This document shows positions 35,885 through 46,203 of a DNA stretch of 58,146 bases, in pieces. The DNA is from an uncultured Prevotella sp. GTDB taxonomy: Bacteria > Bacteroidota > Bacteroidia > Bacteroidales > Bacteroidaceae. The stretch spans positions 1 to 58,146 of the forward strand of contig ONHQ01000019.1 of assembly GCA_900317685.1 (NCBI GenBank), read 5' to 3'. The translations under genes were made by a program, and so were the position numbers. Within the stretch, counting starts at the first letter, position 1. Each line of letters starts with the position of its first letter. Below the pieces are notes generated by a model, which was not told where the DNA came from, did not search any database, and was given only the letters and a program-made list of their open reading frames with translations.

Positions 35885-37540
35885 ATGAAAAAGAGTCTTT
35901 TGCAGAAAGCCCGTGCCCAGTATCAGCCAAAGTTGCCGAAGGGCCTCAAAGGTGCTGTCAGCGTAAAAGAGGGAGCTCCTACACAGAGTGTAGGTGACCA
36001 GGAAGAAATCAAGAAGCTTTTCCCGAACACTTACGGGATGCCGCTCATCGAGTTTGTACCCGGCGAGGAGTCTGCCAACCGTAAGATGAATGTCGGTGTG
36101 ATCCTTTCCGGTGGTCAGGCACCTGGTGGTCATAACGTCATCTGCGGTATCTTCGACGCAGTGAAGAAGATGAACCCCGAGAACAAGGTCTATGGTTTCC
36201 TCATGGGTCCCGGCGGTCTTGTTGACCATAAGTATATTGAGCTCACTCCCGAGTTCGTTGACGACTATCGCAACACCGGTGGCTTCGACATGATCGGTTC
36301 CGGTCGTACCAAGCTGGAGAAGGTAGACCAGTTTGAGAAGGGTCTTGAGATTCTGCGTAAGCTCGACATCAAGGCTGTTGTCATCATCGGTGGTGACGAC
36401 TCCAATACCAATGCTTGCGTGCTCGCTGAGTACTATGCTGCCAAGAACTATGGCATTCAGGTCATCGGCTGCCCGAAGACTATCGACGGCGACTTGAAGA
36501 ACGATCAGATCGAGACCAGCTTCGGCTTCGATACCGCTACTAAGGTGTACTCTGAGCTGATTGGCAACATCGAGCGTGATGCTAACTCTGCCCGTAAATA
36601 CTGGCACTTCATCAAGCTGATGGGTCGTTCTGCATCTCATATCGCTTTGGAGTGCGCTCTGCAGACTCAGCCAAATATCTGCATCGTCTCTGAGGAAGTG
36701 GAGAAGAAGGATATGACGCTCAACCAGATTGTGGAGCAGATTGCCACTGCTGTCGCTAAGCGCGCAGAGGACGGCAACAACTTCGGTGTGGTGCTCGTTC
36801 CCGAGGGTCTCATCGAGTTCATTCCTGCCATCGGCCGTCTGATCGATGAGCTCAACGACCTGCTCGCTGCTCACGGTGCCGACTATAAGGATCTTGAGAA
36901 GGACGCACAGCGCGAGTACATCCTCGCTCACCTGAGCAAGGAGAATGCTGAGACCTTCGCTACACTGCCTGAGGCTGTGGCACGCCAGCTCTCCCTCGAC
37001 CGTGACCCGCACGGAAACGTACAGGTGTCTCTCATCGAGACCGAGAAGCTGCTCTCTGACATGGTGGCTGCTAAGCTCGACGAGTGGAAGAAAGAGGGTA
37101 AGTTCTGCGGCAAGTTTGCTGCCCAGCACCACTTCTTCGGTTATGAGGGCCGTTGCGCAGCTCCTTCCAACTTCGACGCAGACTACTGCTATGCGCTCGG
37201 TGTGAGTGCTGCTCACCTGATTGCTAACGGCAAGACTGGTTACATGGCTATCGTTAAGAACCTCTCTGCCTCTACCGATGAGTGGAAGGCCGGTGGCGTG
37301 CCAATCACCATGATGATGAACATGGAGCGCCGCAATGGTGAGATGAAGCCTGTGATCCGCAAGGCTCTTGTGGAGCTCGACGGTGCACCTTTCAAGAAGT
37401 TTGCTGAGAAGCGTGATGAGTGGGCCCGTCAGACCTGCTATGTCTATCCTGGTCCTATCCAGTACTGGGGTCCCTCAGAGGTTTGCGACCGTGAGACCCG
37501 CACGCTGGCTTTGGAAAACGAGGCAAAGGCAAACCGCTAA
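35885..37540 (+). CDS. pfp: pyrophosphate--fructose 6-phosphate 1-phosphotransferase
   Basis: A 551-aa PPi-dependent phosphofructokinase, a glycolytic enzyme using pyrophosphate in place of ATP. Seen: [18 protein letters not shown] near residue 75, the diagnostic GGDDSNTNA (GGDD marks PPi use), catalytic [12 protein letters not shown], and [13 protein letters not shown]. The length fits the long PFP clade. Codon use is strongly biased, as expected for an abundant enzyme. It is monocistronic. Confidence 0.95.
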   Translation: MKKSLLQKARAQYQPKLPKGLKGAVSVKEGAPTQSVGDQEEIKKLFPNTYGMPLIEFVPGEESANRKMNVGVILSGGQAPGGHNVICGIFDAVKKMNPENKVYGFLMGPGGLVDHKYIELTPEFVDDYRNTGGFDMIGSGRTKLEKVDQFEKGLEILRKLDIKAVVIIGGDDSNTNACVLAEYYAAKNYGIQVIGCPKTIDGDLKNDQIETSFGFDTATKVYSELIGNIERDANSARKYWHFIKLMGRSASHIALECALQTQPNICIVSEEVEKKDMTLNQIVEQIATAVAKRAEDGNNFGVVLVPEGLIEFIPAIGRLIDELNDLLAAHGADYKDLEKDAQREYILAHLSKENAETFATLPEAVARQLSLDRDPHGNVQVSLIETEKLLSDMVAAKLDEWKKEGKFCGKFAAQHHFFGYEGRCAAPSNFDADYCYALGVSAAHLIANGKTGYMAIVKNLSASTDEWKAGGVPITMMMNMERRNGEMKPVIRKALVELDGAPFKKFAEKRDEWARQTCYVYPGPIQYWGPSEVCDRETRTLALENEAKANR

Positions 37541-37613
37541 TTGAATGTTGGGAATCGTTCGTCGATTCTCTATGATAAGGATGCTCACGAAAGATGTGAG
37601 GCGATCCTCTTTT

Positions 37614-37668
37614 GACGAGGCATCCTCCTTATGTGGCAACATGGGTGGAGGGTGCCTCGTCTTTATAT
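37614..37668 (+). terminator. terminator-like hairpin after pfp
   Basis: GACGAGGCATCCTCC (37614-37628) pairs with GGAGGGTGCCTCGTC (37647-37661), one mismatch, followed by TTTATAT. The 18-base loop is long for a terminator. Confidence 0.6.
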
Positions 37669-37694
37669 ATATAATAAGGAGACGAATCTAAGAG

Positions 37695-38594
37695 ATGACA
37701 AACACACGACAAAACACCAGACGAAGAAAAACTTCTTCCCGTCGGCGCACAGCATCGCGTTCGCGGTCGTCGCGTCGTGGCTCTATGGGCATACGTCTTC
37801 CTTTTCTTCACTTACATCTCAGCCGTGCGGCTATCTTCGGAGGGTTAGCCGGTATCGTGGTTTATGTGTGGGCCTTCTATTATTTCTTCGTGGGACCAAC
37901 GGGTTTCCGCTGGCGTGCGCTCTATGGCGACGACAAGTACCCCGAGGGCTACGAGGTGCATGGCATAGACATCTCGCACTATCAGGGTACGATCAACTGG
38001 GACCGGCTTCGCTCCAATGCGATGGTCGACGGTTGTCCTATCCGCTTCATCATCATCAAGTCCACAGAGGGATCCTCGCGCATTGACCCCAATTTCGACG
38101 AGAACTTCTATCAAGCACGGGAATATGGCTTTATCAGAGGCGTTTATCACTTTTGGAGCAACAACTCCTCAGCCCGCTCACAGGCCAATTATTTCCTGAG
38201 CAAAGTGCATTTGTTGGATGGCGATTTGCCTCCGGTGCTCGACGTGGAGCATAAGCCGAAGAACGAGAGTGTGGAGGATTTCCAAACAGATATCCTTACG
38301 TGGCTTCATATCGTAGAGAATAAATATGGTGTGAAGCCGATCATCTATACTTATTACAAATTCAAGGACGCCTATCTGAGCGCTCCTGTCTTTGACGACT
38401 ACCCTTATTGGATTGCGCACTACTATGTCGACAAGGTGGAATATCAGGGTAAGTGGAAATTCTGGCAGCATACCGATGTGGGTAAACTGCCAGGTATTAA
38501 CGGCCATGTAGACTTGAATATCTACAATGGTTCTTATTACGATCTCATGCGTCTGACGATAGGCAATCAGGAAAATGTCGTGGTGGCGGAGTGA
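37695..38594 (+). CDS. membrane-anchored GH25 lysozyme-family protein
   Basis: A 299-aa protein with a strongly basic N-terminus (RRRKTSSRRRTASRSRSSRR), one TM helix at about residues 52-67 and a GH25 muramidase domain outside the inner membrane. The catalytic Asp and Glu are in VHGIDISHYQG near residue 95 and PPVLDVEHK near 178; IIKSTEGSS, GVYHFW and WQHTDVGKLPGINGHVDLN are also typical. GH25 enzymes cut the glycan strands of peptidoglycan. Confidence 0.9.
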   Translation: MTNTRQNTRRRKTSSRRRTASRSRSSRRGSMGIRLPFLHLHLSRAAIFGGLAGIVVYVWAFYYFFVGPTGFRWRALYGDDKYPEGYEVHGIDISHYQGTINWDRLRSNAMVDGCPIRFIIIKSTEGSSRIDPNFDENFYQAREYGFIRGVYHFWSNNSSARSQANYFLSKVHLLDGDLPPVLDVEHKPKNESVEDFQTDILTWLHIVENKYGVKPIIYTYYKFKDAYLSAPVFDDYPYWIAHYYVDKVEYQGKWKFWQHTDVGKLPGINGHVDLNIYNGSYYDLMRLTIGNQENVVVAE

Positions 38595-38600
38595 AGATCC

Positions 38601-40841
38601 TCAGTCGACGTCTGCCATGATCTTTTGTGCAGTGTCGTCAATCCTGTAGTGCTCAAAGATGTTTTGATCAGAATGGAACTTCTCTAAAAGGAAGGCAGAT
38701 GCGCTTACGCCTTTCTCCAACTTGCTCAGCCCGATGTATTTGCGGAGCATTTCCCGGGCTTCCATCCGCTGGCCTTGGAACCAGAAGCAGTAAGCAGCGT
38801 TGAGCGTGTCATCGGGAAGAGCTTTGTCGCCGGAGCAAAGGCCCTTATAGATCTTCTGAGCTTCCTCTGTCCGGTCCATCCACAAAAGTCCCCAAGCCAA
38901 AGTACGCTGTACCTCTGTGTCGTCGGGATGTTCGTAATCTAACTTATAGAGCACAGAGACGGCCTCGTCAGCCTTACCACAGTAGATCAGTGAGATGGCA
39001 AGGCCCAAAGCATAGGACAGTTTTTGAGGATAGCGTTGCGTCAGGGTCTTGTATATTTCAGAGGCATTCTCAAAGCGTCCCGATTTAAATACGGCTAAGG
39101 AATATTGTCGGAGCAGCGATTCATTGTCTGGGTCCATCTTGCTCAGCTCTTTCAGATAGTCTGCCGCTGAGACAAAGTCGGAATTGTGCATACACAAGGC
39201 AGCAGAGGCCAACTTCAAACTCTTCGCTACTTCGTCGCCTTGACAGTCAGGCTCTTTTTCGTGGGAAGTAGCGAAACACTCAACTACCGACTGAAGAGAA
39301 TCCCAAAGCTTCTTTTTCAGCAAAAAGCTAATCAGTGCCGGAAGCTGTTGGCGCATCTCCGAACTGATCATGTCTTTTGTGAAAAACATGATAGGATGGG
39401 CGTAACCGAAAGCATTGAAGAAGGGATGACGCTGATCGCAGAGCTTGAAGAAGCGATAGAGGTCCTGGAGATACATCCGACGGATATAGGCTGAGTGACG
39501 CCAAGGCTCTTCATTCTCGCCAGACATGTTCAGACTCACCTCACCGCTCAGCAGCACTTTTCTCACTTCCGGCGGCAGGCGCTGATAAACGGATGATAGA
39601 GCGATGGAAAAGCTGTATTTATCAGAGTCACAGAAGGGACCTTCCTTAAACAATTTGTCCAAGAATCCCGAATTGCGAAGCTCTTCCGGCAGCATGGTCA
39701 GGTCGGGATGAGTGGGCGTGTAGGGAATCAGCCAGTTATAGAGCTGGTTGAAAAAGGAGAAACGCTTCATCTGTGAGAATCCGCCGAAATAGATGTCCAT
39801 GCCCTGTTTGCGCATGTCGTTCATCTTGTTGATGCTTTTTTCAAGACTTTCCATACGCTTGTCGGCCTCGTCGGGATGAAGAATCTCTTCCAAAGAACTC
39901 TCGTCGGACGACGTGGATTCCATGTTCATCATCTGCCAGTCCTGGCTTTTGATGATGTTGGGCATGATGTTTTTGCGCAGTTCGTCATTGTCTCTTTCTG
40001 CATAGTGACAATAAACCATTTGTATCTGCATATCGAGCAATGCACTTTTCACGCTATTATCAGACAGAACCTCTTTCACGGCTTGCCGAACAGAATCATA
40101 GAGTTGGTATCTCCCATTGGAGAGTGCAAACACCCACCCAACAAATGCGCGTTGCTTGACTCGCTCATCCTGGCTTTTCTGGAAGACGTGGATGAGCGTC
40201 AGTATTTTCTCTGCGTCTGCTATCAAGAGACAGGCGAGCGTTACGGCAGATACCAATAACTGCGCGTCGGCAGAGTCGATAGCCGGCGAGAGCAACAGCT
40301 CCTCGAAACTCACGGCATATTCGTGGCGCCACTGAGGAGAGGCTACAGTGAGGTTGAAGAATGATCGCAAGTTGCCGGCATGGCGCTTATGGATGTCGGT
40401 CAGACTGTTGTTGGAGCCGTTGAGCGCGGACAGCGAAGCCATGGCCATGTCGGTGACATAGCTTTCCAGTCGCTGACGCATATCGTCGACGGCCGGAATC
40501 TGTCGTTGTGGATTGAGATATTTGAGATAGGGATATTCTTTCTTTAGATTCTCCAGTATCAGATCACGGATGATGCCTTCCAACTGTGCCGACAACTGCT
40601 TGTAGAACTGCTGGCGCTGAGGATCTTCGTAGCCTTGCAGATAGAAGTCCGACATACGGTGGTAGTTGTCCGTGATGTCGTCCAGCCGCTCACGTATCCA
40701 GGACGCGTCTTGAGACTCCAACAGTTGATTGAGCAGGCGCAAGGTCTCGCCCACATTACAGTCTTTCTCCAGTTTCCGTCCTAATATGATGAGTTGATCT
40801 CTGCTTTTGACAGCAGTTTCCTCTTGTGCATTTTCATCCAT
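38601..40841 (-). CDS. large TPR-repeat protein, function unknown
   Basis: A 746-aa soluble, mostly helical protein without a signal peptide (MDENAQEETAVKSRD). C-terminal residues about 540-700 hold TPR-like helix pairs (ASAALCMHNSDFVSAADYLK, QYSLAVFKSGRFENASEIYK, ALGLAISLIYCGKADEAVSV). The N-terminal 450 residues are unassigned helical repeats. Likely a scaffold for protein-protein contacts. It follows a substrate-binding lipoprotein gene on the same strand by 13 bp. Confidence 0.8.
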   Translation of the reverse strand: MDENAQEETAVKSRDQLIILGRKLEKDCNVGETLRLLNQLLESQDASWIRERLDDITDNYHRMSDFYLQGYEDPQRQQFYKQLSAQLEGIIRDLILENLKKEYPYLKYLNPQRQIPAVDDMRQRLESYVTDMAMASLSALNGSNNSLTDIHKRHAGNLRSFFNLTVASPQWRHEYAVSFEELLLSPAIDSADAQLLVSAVTLACLLIADAEKILTLIHVFQKSQDERVKQRAFVGWVFALSNGRYQLYDSVRQAVKEVLSDNSVKSALLDMQIQMVYCHYAERDNDELRKNIMPNIIKSQDWQMMNMESTSSDESSLEEILHPDEADKRMESLEKSINKMNDMRKQGMDIYFGGFSQMKRFSFFNQLYNWLIPYTPTHPDLTMLPEELRNSGFLDKLFKEGPFCDSDKYSFSIALSSVYQRLPPEVRKVLLSGEVSLNMSGENEEPWRHSAYIRRMYLQDLYRFFKLCDQRHPFFNAFGYAHPIMFFTKDMISSEMRQQLPALISFLLKKKLWDSLQSVVECFATSHEKEPDCQGDEVAKSLKLASAALCMHNSDFVSAADYLKELSKMDPDNESLLRQYSLAVFKSGRFENASEIYKTLTQRYPQKLSYALGLAISLIYCGKADEAVSVLYKLDYEHPDDTEVQRTLAWGLLWMDRTEEAQKIYKGLCSGDKALPDDTLNAAYCFWFQGQRMEAREMLRKYIGLSKLEKGVSASAFLLEKFHSDQNIFEHYRIDDTAQKIMADVD

Positions 40842-40854
40842 AAGCCTATAATAT

Positions 40855-41772
40855 TTACGGTGTAAACCTTGCCCCGCGTGCTACATCTCTCTGCCGTGGC
40901 GCGGCGGCATGCTGATAGGTCATCTTGGGCAGGGCGTTTACGGTGCGCATGTCCACTCCCATATATTTGCAGATGATCTTTCCGTAGTGCTTCACGCCGT
41001 GTTTGTTGATGGAGTCCACGGTAGCGTCGTAGACTTGCAGAAACTTCTTGACCTGTTGTCGTCGATCCTTGTTGTCCATGACTTTCTGTCGGAAGGCGAT
41101 CACGCCCAGCCGCAGGTTTTTGTCCCGGCTGTCCATCAGCACGGGGTTTTGAAAGAGACGTGCCAACGTGGCTTGAGGCTCCGGGAGCAAGGCCGCGTCT
41201 ATCTCATTGTTGAGAATCATCTTCAATCTGATGTTGACATCGTTGATCTCTATACGATAGACCGTTTCCTTGGGGTGTCCGCTGTCTATGGCCAAGTCGG
41301 CCAACAGCTGGGTGGCGGAGTAGGGGGCGATGGCCACCATTTTGTCGGAGAGCTGCTTCAACTCGGTCACGCGTGCGATGCGGTTGCTGATCAGTTGCCA
41401 TGAGGCGTTGGTAGCGGTCACAAAGTTCAGCGCAATGCCTTGTCGGCGCAGGCGCTCGGCTTTGACGAGATCCGTGACAATGCCTTCTGCTCTCTTGCTG
41501 CGAAGCAGGGTGTCGCCGTCGGTCTGACTGCCGTAGCGTTTCAGTCTCACGTCTACGCCCGCTTTCTGAAACAGGCTGTCCTCGGCAGCGATGAAAAGAG
41601 GCAGGCAGTCCATCGTGGGCACTGTGGCTATCTTGAGAGCCGCAGAGTCCTGGCGGGCAGCTTCGATCTGCTGTTCGCGGTTGAGACGTTGCTGCTCTTT
41701 ATATGACTTTCCACAAGAGGCCAAAAAGGCGATGGAAAGCAAAGAGAACAGAAGATATTGATATTTTCTCAT
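40855..41772 (-). CDS. NMT1/SsuA-like ABC transporter substrate-binding lipoprotein
   Basis: A 305-aa lipoprotein (MRKYQYLLFSLLSIAFLASC). The periplasmic binding core reads LKIATVPTMDCLPLFIAAED, ADLVKAERLRRQG-like second strand and NEIDAALLPEPQATLA, the NitT/TauT/thiamine-precursor pattern. No permease or ATPase gene is adjacent, so it is an orphan receptor or is used by distant partners. ATG 41772 gives the lipobox. Confidence 0.8.
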   Translation of the reverse strand: MRKYQYLLFSLLSIAFLASCGKSYKEQQRLNREQQIEAARQDSAALKIATVPTMDCLPLFIAAEDSLFQKAGVDVRLKRYGSQTDGDTLLRSKRAEGIVTDLVKAERLRRQGIALNFVTATNASWQLISNRIARVTELKQLSDKMVAIAPYSATQLLADLAIDSGHPKETVYRIEINDVNIRLKMILNNEIDAALLPEPQATLARLFQNPVLMDSRDKNLRLGVIAFRQKVMDNKDRRQQVKKFLQVYDATVDSINKHGVKHYGKIICKYMGVDMRTVNALPKMTYQHAAAPRQRDVARGARFTP

Positions 41773-41779
41773 GACTATG

Positions 41780-41787
41780 CAAAGGTA
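41780..41787 (-). promoter_or_regulatory. -7 element of the binding-lipoprotein gene
   Basis: TACCTTTG on the minus strand, 7 bases from the start codon of the gene, so the transcript would be almost leaderless. Confidence 0.45.
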
Positions 41788-41795
41788 CGAAATAT

Positions 41796-41826
41796 TTTGT
41801 AAACACAAAAAAAAATGCTACTTTTG
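41796..41826 (+). promoter_or_regulatory. radA promoter
   Basis: TTTG at 41796, 19 bases, TACTTTTG at 41819-41826; start codon 21 bases later. Confidence 0.7.
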
Positions 41827-41847
41827 CAATCATAATCAGAAGCATAT

Positions 41848-43251
41848 ATGGCCAAAGATAAAACAATGTATGTCTGCAGCAACTGTGGCTACGAGTCGGT
41901 GAAGTGGCTGGGCAAGTGTCCGCAGTGTGGTGAGTGGCAGTCGTTCAAGGAGATAAAGGTAGCAGGAGAGACGGGCTCGTCGGCAGCCCGCAATGCGGCG
42001 TTGAGCGTCAAGCAGACGCGGCAATCGCCGTTCAGCCGGCAGAGTGCCGTACCCGTCCGTTTGCGTGATATTCCCTTGCAGGATGAGCCACGCATAGACA
42101 TGCACGACGCGGAACTCAACCGTGTGCTGGGTGGCGGACTCGTGCCGGGCAGCATCACGCTGTTGGGTGGTGAGCCGGGCATCGGCAAGTCTACGCTGAC
42201 CTTGCAGACTCTCTTGAAGATGCCGGAGAAGAAAATCCTCTATGTCAGTGGAGAGGAAAGCGCTCATCAGATCAAGATGAGGGCCGAGCGTCTGTCACCG
42301 ACGTTCCCCGAGTCGCTGTTAGTGCTTTGCGAGACCTCGTTGGAGAAGATCTTCAAGCACATCCAGGATGTGGCACCGGACATTGTCGTGATCGATTCCG
42401 TGCAGACCATTGCCACGGAAACCGTGGACTCTTCGCCCGGCAGCATCTCGCAGGTGAGGGAGTGTGCCGCGGCCCTGCTGCGCTTTGCCAAGTCGAGCGG
42501 GGTGCCGGTGATACTGATCGGACATATTAATAAGGAGGGGACGCTGGCCGGACCAAAGATCCTGGAACATATCGTGGACACGGTGATACAGTTCGAAGGC
42601 GACCAGCACTATCTCTACCGTATGTTGCGCAGCACGAAGAACCGTTTTGGCAGTACTTCCGAGATGGGTATCTACGAGATGCGGCAGGACGGGCTCCGCC
42701 AGGTGTCCAATCCTTCAGAGCTGTTGATCGCCGAAGAGCATGACGGATTGTCCGGTGTGGCGATTACGTCGGCCATAGAGGGCGTTCGTCCTTTCTTAGT
42801 GGAGACTCAGGCCTTGGTGTCTACTGCTGCATACGGCACGCCCCAGCGCTCGGCGACGGGTTTTGACCAGCGTCGTCTCAACATGCTCTTGGCTGTCTTG
42901 GAGAAGCGTGTCGGCTTCAAGCTGATGCAAAAAGACGTGTTCTTGAATATTGCCGGAGGCTTGCGGGTGACGGACATGGCCATGGACCTGAGTGTGATAG
43001 CCGCCGTGCTCTCCAGCAATGTCGACACACCGATAGAGCAGGGATGGTGCATGTGTGGTGAAGTGGGCCTCAGTGGCGAGGTGCGTCCGGTGGCGCGATT
43101 GGAGCAGCGGATCGCAGAAGCAGAGAAACTGGGTTTCCAGCACATCATCGTGCCGGCCTATAACATGAAGAATATAGACACTAAGAAATATAAGATTGAA
43201 CTCCATCCTGTGCGCAAGGTAGAAGGAGCGCTCAGGACGCTGTTCGGTTAA
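41848..43251 (+). CDS. radA: DNA repair protein RadA
   Basis: A 467-aa branch-migration ATPase of recombination. It shows the N-terminal zinc finger (C-x2-C near residue 10 and C-x2-C near 27), Walker A GGEPGIGKST near 110, Walker B DIVVIDSVQT, the RadA-specific KNRFG motif and a C-terminal Lon-like domain (RVGFKLMQKDVFLNIAGGLR). Length is normal. queC follows 18 bp downstream and is probably co-transcribed. Confidence 0.95.
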   Translation: MAKDKTMYVCSNCGYESVKWLGKCPQCGEWQSFKEIKVAGETGSSAARNAALSVKQTRQSPFSRQSAVPVRLRDIPLQDEPRIDMHDAELNRVLGGGLVPGSITLLGGEPGIGKSTLTLQTLLKMPEKKILYVSGEESAHQIKMRAERLSPTFPESLLVLCETSLEKIFKHIQDVAPDIVVIDSVQTIATETVDSSPGSISQVRECAAALLRFAKSSGVPVILIGHINKEGTLAGPKILEHIVDTVIQFEGDQHYLYRMLRSTKNRFGSTSEMGIYEMRQDGLRQVSNPSELLIAEEHDGLSGVAITSAIEGVRPFLVETQALVSTAAYGTPQRSATGFDQRRLNMLLAVLEKRVGFKLMQKDVFLNIAGGLRVTDMAMDLSVIAAVLSSNVDTPIEQGWCMCGEVGLSGEVRPVARLEQRIAEAEKLGFQHIIVPAYNMKNIDTKKYKIELHPVRKVEGALRTLFG

Positions 43252-43269
43252 TCAATCAGAAAAAGACAG

Positions 43270-43923
43270 ATGAAAGATTCAGTGATTATTGTCAGTGGTG
43301 GCATGGATTCCATCACGATGCTTTATGAGTTCAAGGACCGCATCGCCCTTGGCATTTCCTTTGACTATGGCAGCAACCACAATGCGCGCGAGATACCTTT
43401 CGCGGAAATGCATTGCAAGCGGTTGGGGATTCCCCATATCACCATTCCCTTGGACTTCATGCCCAAGTATTTCAAGTCGAGTCTGCTTGAGGGTGCTGAC
43501 GCTATCCCGGAAGGCAACTACGACGAAGAGAATATGAAGTCGACGGTGGTGCCTTTCCGCAATGGCATCATGCTCAGCATTGCCGTGGGCATAGCAGAGA
43601 GCCATCAGCTCAAATATGTGATGATGGCCAATCACAGCGGCGATCATACTATCTACCCCGACTGCCGTCCGGAGTTTGTCGAGGCTTTCTCTCATGCAGC
43701 GAAAGCCGGAACGTATGTGGGTGTGGAGATTTGGGCTCCTTACACCAACATCTCGAAGGCTGACATCGCACGTCATGGCAAGGCACTGGGCATTGACTAC
43801 AGTGAGACGTGGAGCTGCTACAAAGGCGGCGAAAAGCACTGCGGCAAGTGCGGTACCTGCCGCGAACGCAAGGAAGCGCTCAAAGAGGCAGGTATCGAAG
43901 ACACCACAGAATACGAAGACTGA
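43270..43923 (+). CDS. queC: 7-cyano-7-deazaguanine synthase QueC
   Basis: A 217-aa ATP-dependent enzyme that makes preQ0 for queuosine in tRNA. PP-loop VSGGMDSITML at the N-terminus, FDYGSNHNAREIPFAE, and a C-terminal zinc site from Cys residues in CYKGGEKHCGKCGTCRERK. It lies in a likely radA-queC operon. queD and queE are not in the window. Confidence 0.92.
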   Translation: MKDSVIIVSGGMDSITMLYEFKDRIALGISFDYGSNHNAREIPFAEMHCKRLGIPHITIPLDFMPKYFKSSLLEGADAIPEGNYDEENMKSTVVPFRNGIMLSIAVGIAESHQLKYVMMANHSGDHTIYPDCRPEFVEAFSHAAKAGTYVGVEIWAPYTNISKADIARHGKALGIDYSETWSCYKGGEKHCGKCGTCRERKEALKEAGIEDTTEYED

Positions 43924-43956
43924 TGCTCAGCAGGCGAAGCTGATGCTCAGCTATCG

Positions 43957-44427
43957 TTATAACTGATCGAAGGACAGAGGCAGCAAATCGTGGATGCTGC
44001 TGACCCGATAATACTTCTCTTTTCCGCAAAGCAGGATTTCCACAGGCTTGTGATAGCGCTGCTCCATCTGCAGGATTACTTGCCGGCACGATCCGCAGGG
44101 TGTTACAGGCTCTTCGGTCTGCTGTTCTCCGTTTCTCGCAGCAATGGCAAGGATGCGGATGGGCTGGTCGGGATATTGCGACTGGGCAGAGAAGATGCAG
44201 GCGCGCTCACCGCAGAGACCTGAGGGGAAGGCCGCGTTCTCCTGGTTGGCACCGATGACGGTGATGCCATTCTCCAAGAGTACGGCTGCGCCAACATGGA
44301 AATGGCTGTATGGCGCAAACGAGTGGTACGAGGCTTGCAGGGCTCGGTCGGCCAACTGCTGCTCTTCGGTTGTCAACTCCTGCTTGGAGCAGACGTCAAT
44401 GTTGATCTGGATATTGATGTGTTCCAT
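43957..44427 (-). CDS. cdd: cytidine deaminase
   Basis: A 156-aa zinc deaminase converting cytidine and deoxycytidine to uridines. Zinc and catalytic residues are in SGLCGERACIFSA (Cys and Glu) and TPCGSCRQVI (two Cys). The substrate-binding strand HVGAAVLLENGITVIGANQE is typical. It converges on queC. Confidence 0.92.
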   Translation of the reverse strand: MEHINIQINIDVCSKQELTTEEQQLADRALQASYHSFAPYSHFHVGAAVLLENGITVIGANQENAAFPSGLCGERACIFSAQSQYPDQPIRILAIAARNGEQQTEEPVTPCGSCRQVILQMEQRYHKPVEILLCGKEKYYRVSSIHDLLPLSFDQL

Positions 44428-44499
44428 AGTTGCTGTTGTATTGAGTTTTGGTTATTTTTTATTTGGCTAATCGTCGGGCCAATTTATAATAGAAATGAT

Positions 44500-45960
44500 C
44501 TACCTGCCATTTTCTTTTCGGTATTCATAGGCCCCGATGTCCGGCAGTTCGTCTCTTTTCACTCCGTCGCGGTCGACAGGCCGGGCTGTCTTTGCGTTGG
44601 CCTTGTCCACGGCAGCGGAATTTTTGCTAAGATGGAAATCGTAGTACTGCTTGTCAGCGTCGATCTTCACAAAGTTTTTTTCACCATATTTTGTTGTGTC
44701 TTTGACATCTTCGTAGATGATGTTCTTGAAATATACGCTGTCTGCCGTCGTGGGCTTCGGTGTACGCAGCACGCAGTCCTCAAAGTTGAAGTTAAACGGC
44801 TGCTCCTTATTTTCCGGACGCTCGCCACTGATCAGGTCATCGGCGTAACCTGTAATCAAAGAGTTTGTGACATTCAGCTTAGTGAGTGGGTGGTTTGCAC
44901 TGAAGTGCAGGGCATATCCGCGGTTTCCGTCAAAGGGATAGAACTGCGCCAACGTGCTGTTGTTGATCTCAACGGCCCCACCATCTACTTCAACGCAGTC
45001 GCCTAATGTGTTGGTGATCTGTGTGTTGCTCAGCACTATGTTGCTGTTCGTCGTTTTCAGTCCTGTGCCCTGGCAGTTGTGGATGGTCGTCTGCGAAGCC
45101 GTCAGTTTCTGCTTGTTGACATCCGACGAGTCGACGACCACGCCGTCAAAGGTACTATGAATGTCGGTATAGCTAAGTTGGTTGCCATACGACGATGTGT
45201 GGAGGTGCACTCCTTTCCATTGTCCGGGCACGCGGTCGTAGGGCAGATAGTCAAACATCCGGTCGAGGCGGTCGCCGCGCAGCGTGATGGGCTGATGGTC
45301 ATTGCCTTGAGCGATGAGCGTGCCGTAGACATCCAGTCCGGCATCGCCATGGAAGTAGAGCGTTTGTCCGGCGGCTATCTTCAGCGTGGCGGCACTGTCC
45401 ACTCTGATGCCTCCGTAGATGACCAGAGGGCGCCCTTGTGAGTCGAGGGTCGTGTCATGGCTTACGACCATGTTGCGAGCCATGAGCGCATTCCAAGTAT
45501 AGGCGTTGAGATGGATTTTCTGCTCGACGCCCTCTCCTAAGGTGAAGACGAGGTCGTCCTCGGTCAGCGTGGGAGAGTCAGACGAGGCTCGGGGGGCTGT
45601 CAGCTCCACAAACACCCTGAGGCTGTCGCCTTTTCTCAACTCTATATCGCTGCTTTGGTAGTTGTTCTCTGCCCCCAGGTATATGCCGTCGACATTCACG
45701 CGGAAGCCAGCTGTCTTACCGGTGCTCACGTTTTGAAACCGAATGTTTTCGTTGGAGTGATTGTATACCCAGACCGACTGTGTCATGGAGGGCACATTGG
45801 CAAAGAGCGTGTCAAAGCGGATGGTGTCAGCGGAGAATGCCACACGATGGGCGGGCGATGTCACAAAGTCATCGTCGTTGGCGCATGCTGCCGTCACCAT
45901 GACGGTCAACATGCCAAGCAATGCGGCTATGAGCCCGCTGTTTCTTACAGATTTCATCAT
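44500..45960 (-). CDS. parallel beta-helix lipoprotein with choice-of-anchor Q end
   Basis: A 486-aa surface-directed lipoprotein (LTVMVTAACAND lipobox). After an N-terminal beta-sandwich (QSVWVYNHSNENIRFQNVST) comes a right-handed beta-helix with NCQGTGLKTTNSNIVLSNTQ and TLGDCVEVDGGAVEINNSTL. It ends GVKRDELPDIGAYEYRKE, the DIGAYE signature of choice-of-anchor Q proteins. Such folds bind or cleave polysaccharides; no catalytic residues are identified here. Confidence 0.82.
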   Translation of the reverse strand: MMKSVRNSGLIAALLGMLTVMVTAACANDDDFVTSPAHRVAFSADTIRFDTLFANVPSMTQSVWVYNHSNENIRFQNVSTGKTAGFRVNVDGIYLGAENNYQSSDIELRKGDSLRVFVELTAPRASSDSPTLTEDDLVFTLGEGVEQKIHLNAYTWNALMARNMVVSHDTTLDSQGRPLVIYGGIRVDSAATLKIAAGQTLYFHGDAGLDVYGTLIAQGNDHQPITLRGDRLDRMFDYLPYDRVPGQWKGVHLHTSSYGNQLSYTDIHSTFDGVVVDSSDVNKQKLTASQTTIHNCQGTGLKTTNSNIVLSNTQITNTLGDCVEVDGGAVEINNSTLAQFYPFDGNRGYALHFSANHPLTKLNVTNSLITGYADDLISGERPENKEQPFNFNFEDCVLRTPKPTTADSVYFKNIIYEDVKDTTKYGEKNFVKIDADKQYYDFHLSKNSAAVDKANAKTARPVDRDGVKRDELPDIGAYEYRKENGR

Positions 45961-46094
45961 ATCCTCATAACGGACACCTTATTCTATTTATTGTGGTATC
46001 AGTTCAAAGAATCAGTTCAACAAGGCAAAAGAACTGCTGAATCGTGGCAAAACGCAGAACCTTGGAAAAACATGCTTTATTTTCGTTTTAAATG

Positions 46095-46125
46095 TTTTGC
46101 CGTATGGGAAAAAACTTGTAACTTT
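46095..46125 (+). promoter_or_regulatory. gyrA promoter
   Basis: TTTG at 46095, 19 bases, TAACTTTA at 46118-46125, 78 bases before the start codon. Confidence 0.6.
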
Positions 46126-46203
46126 ACACCTTGAAAAATCATCCAAACGGCTTAGAACGCAAATAAAGGCCGTTAAACGGAATTTAAACAACAAAAAGAT
46201 AAC

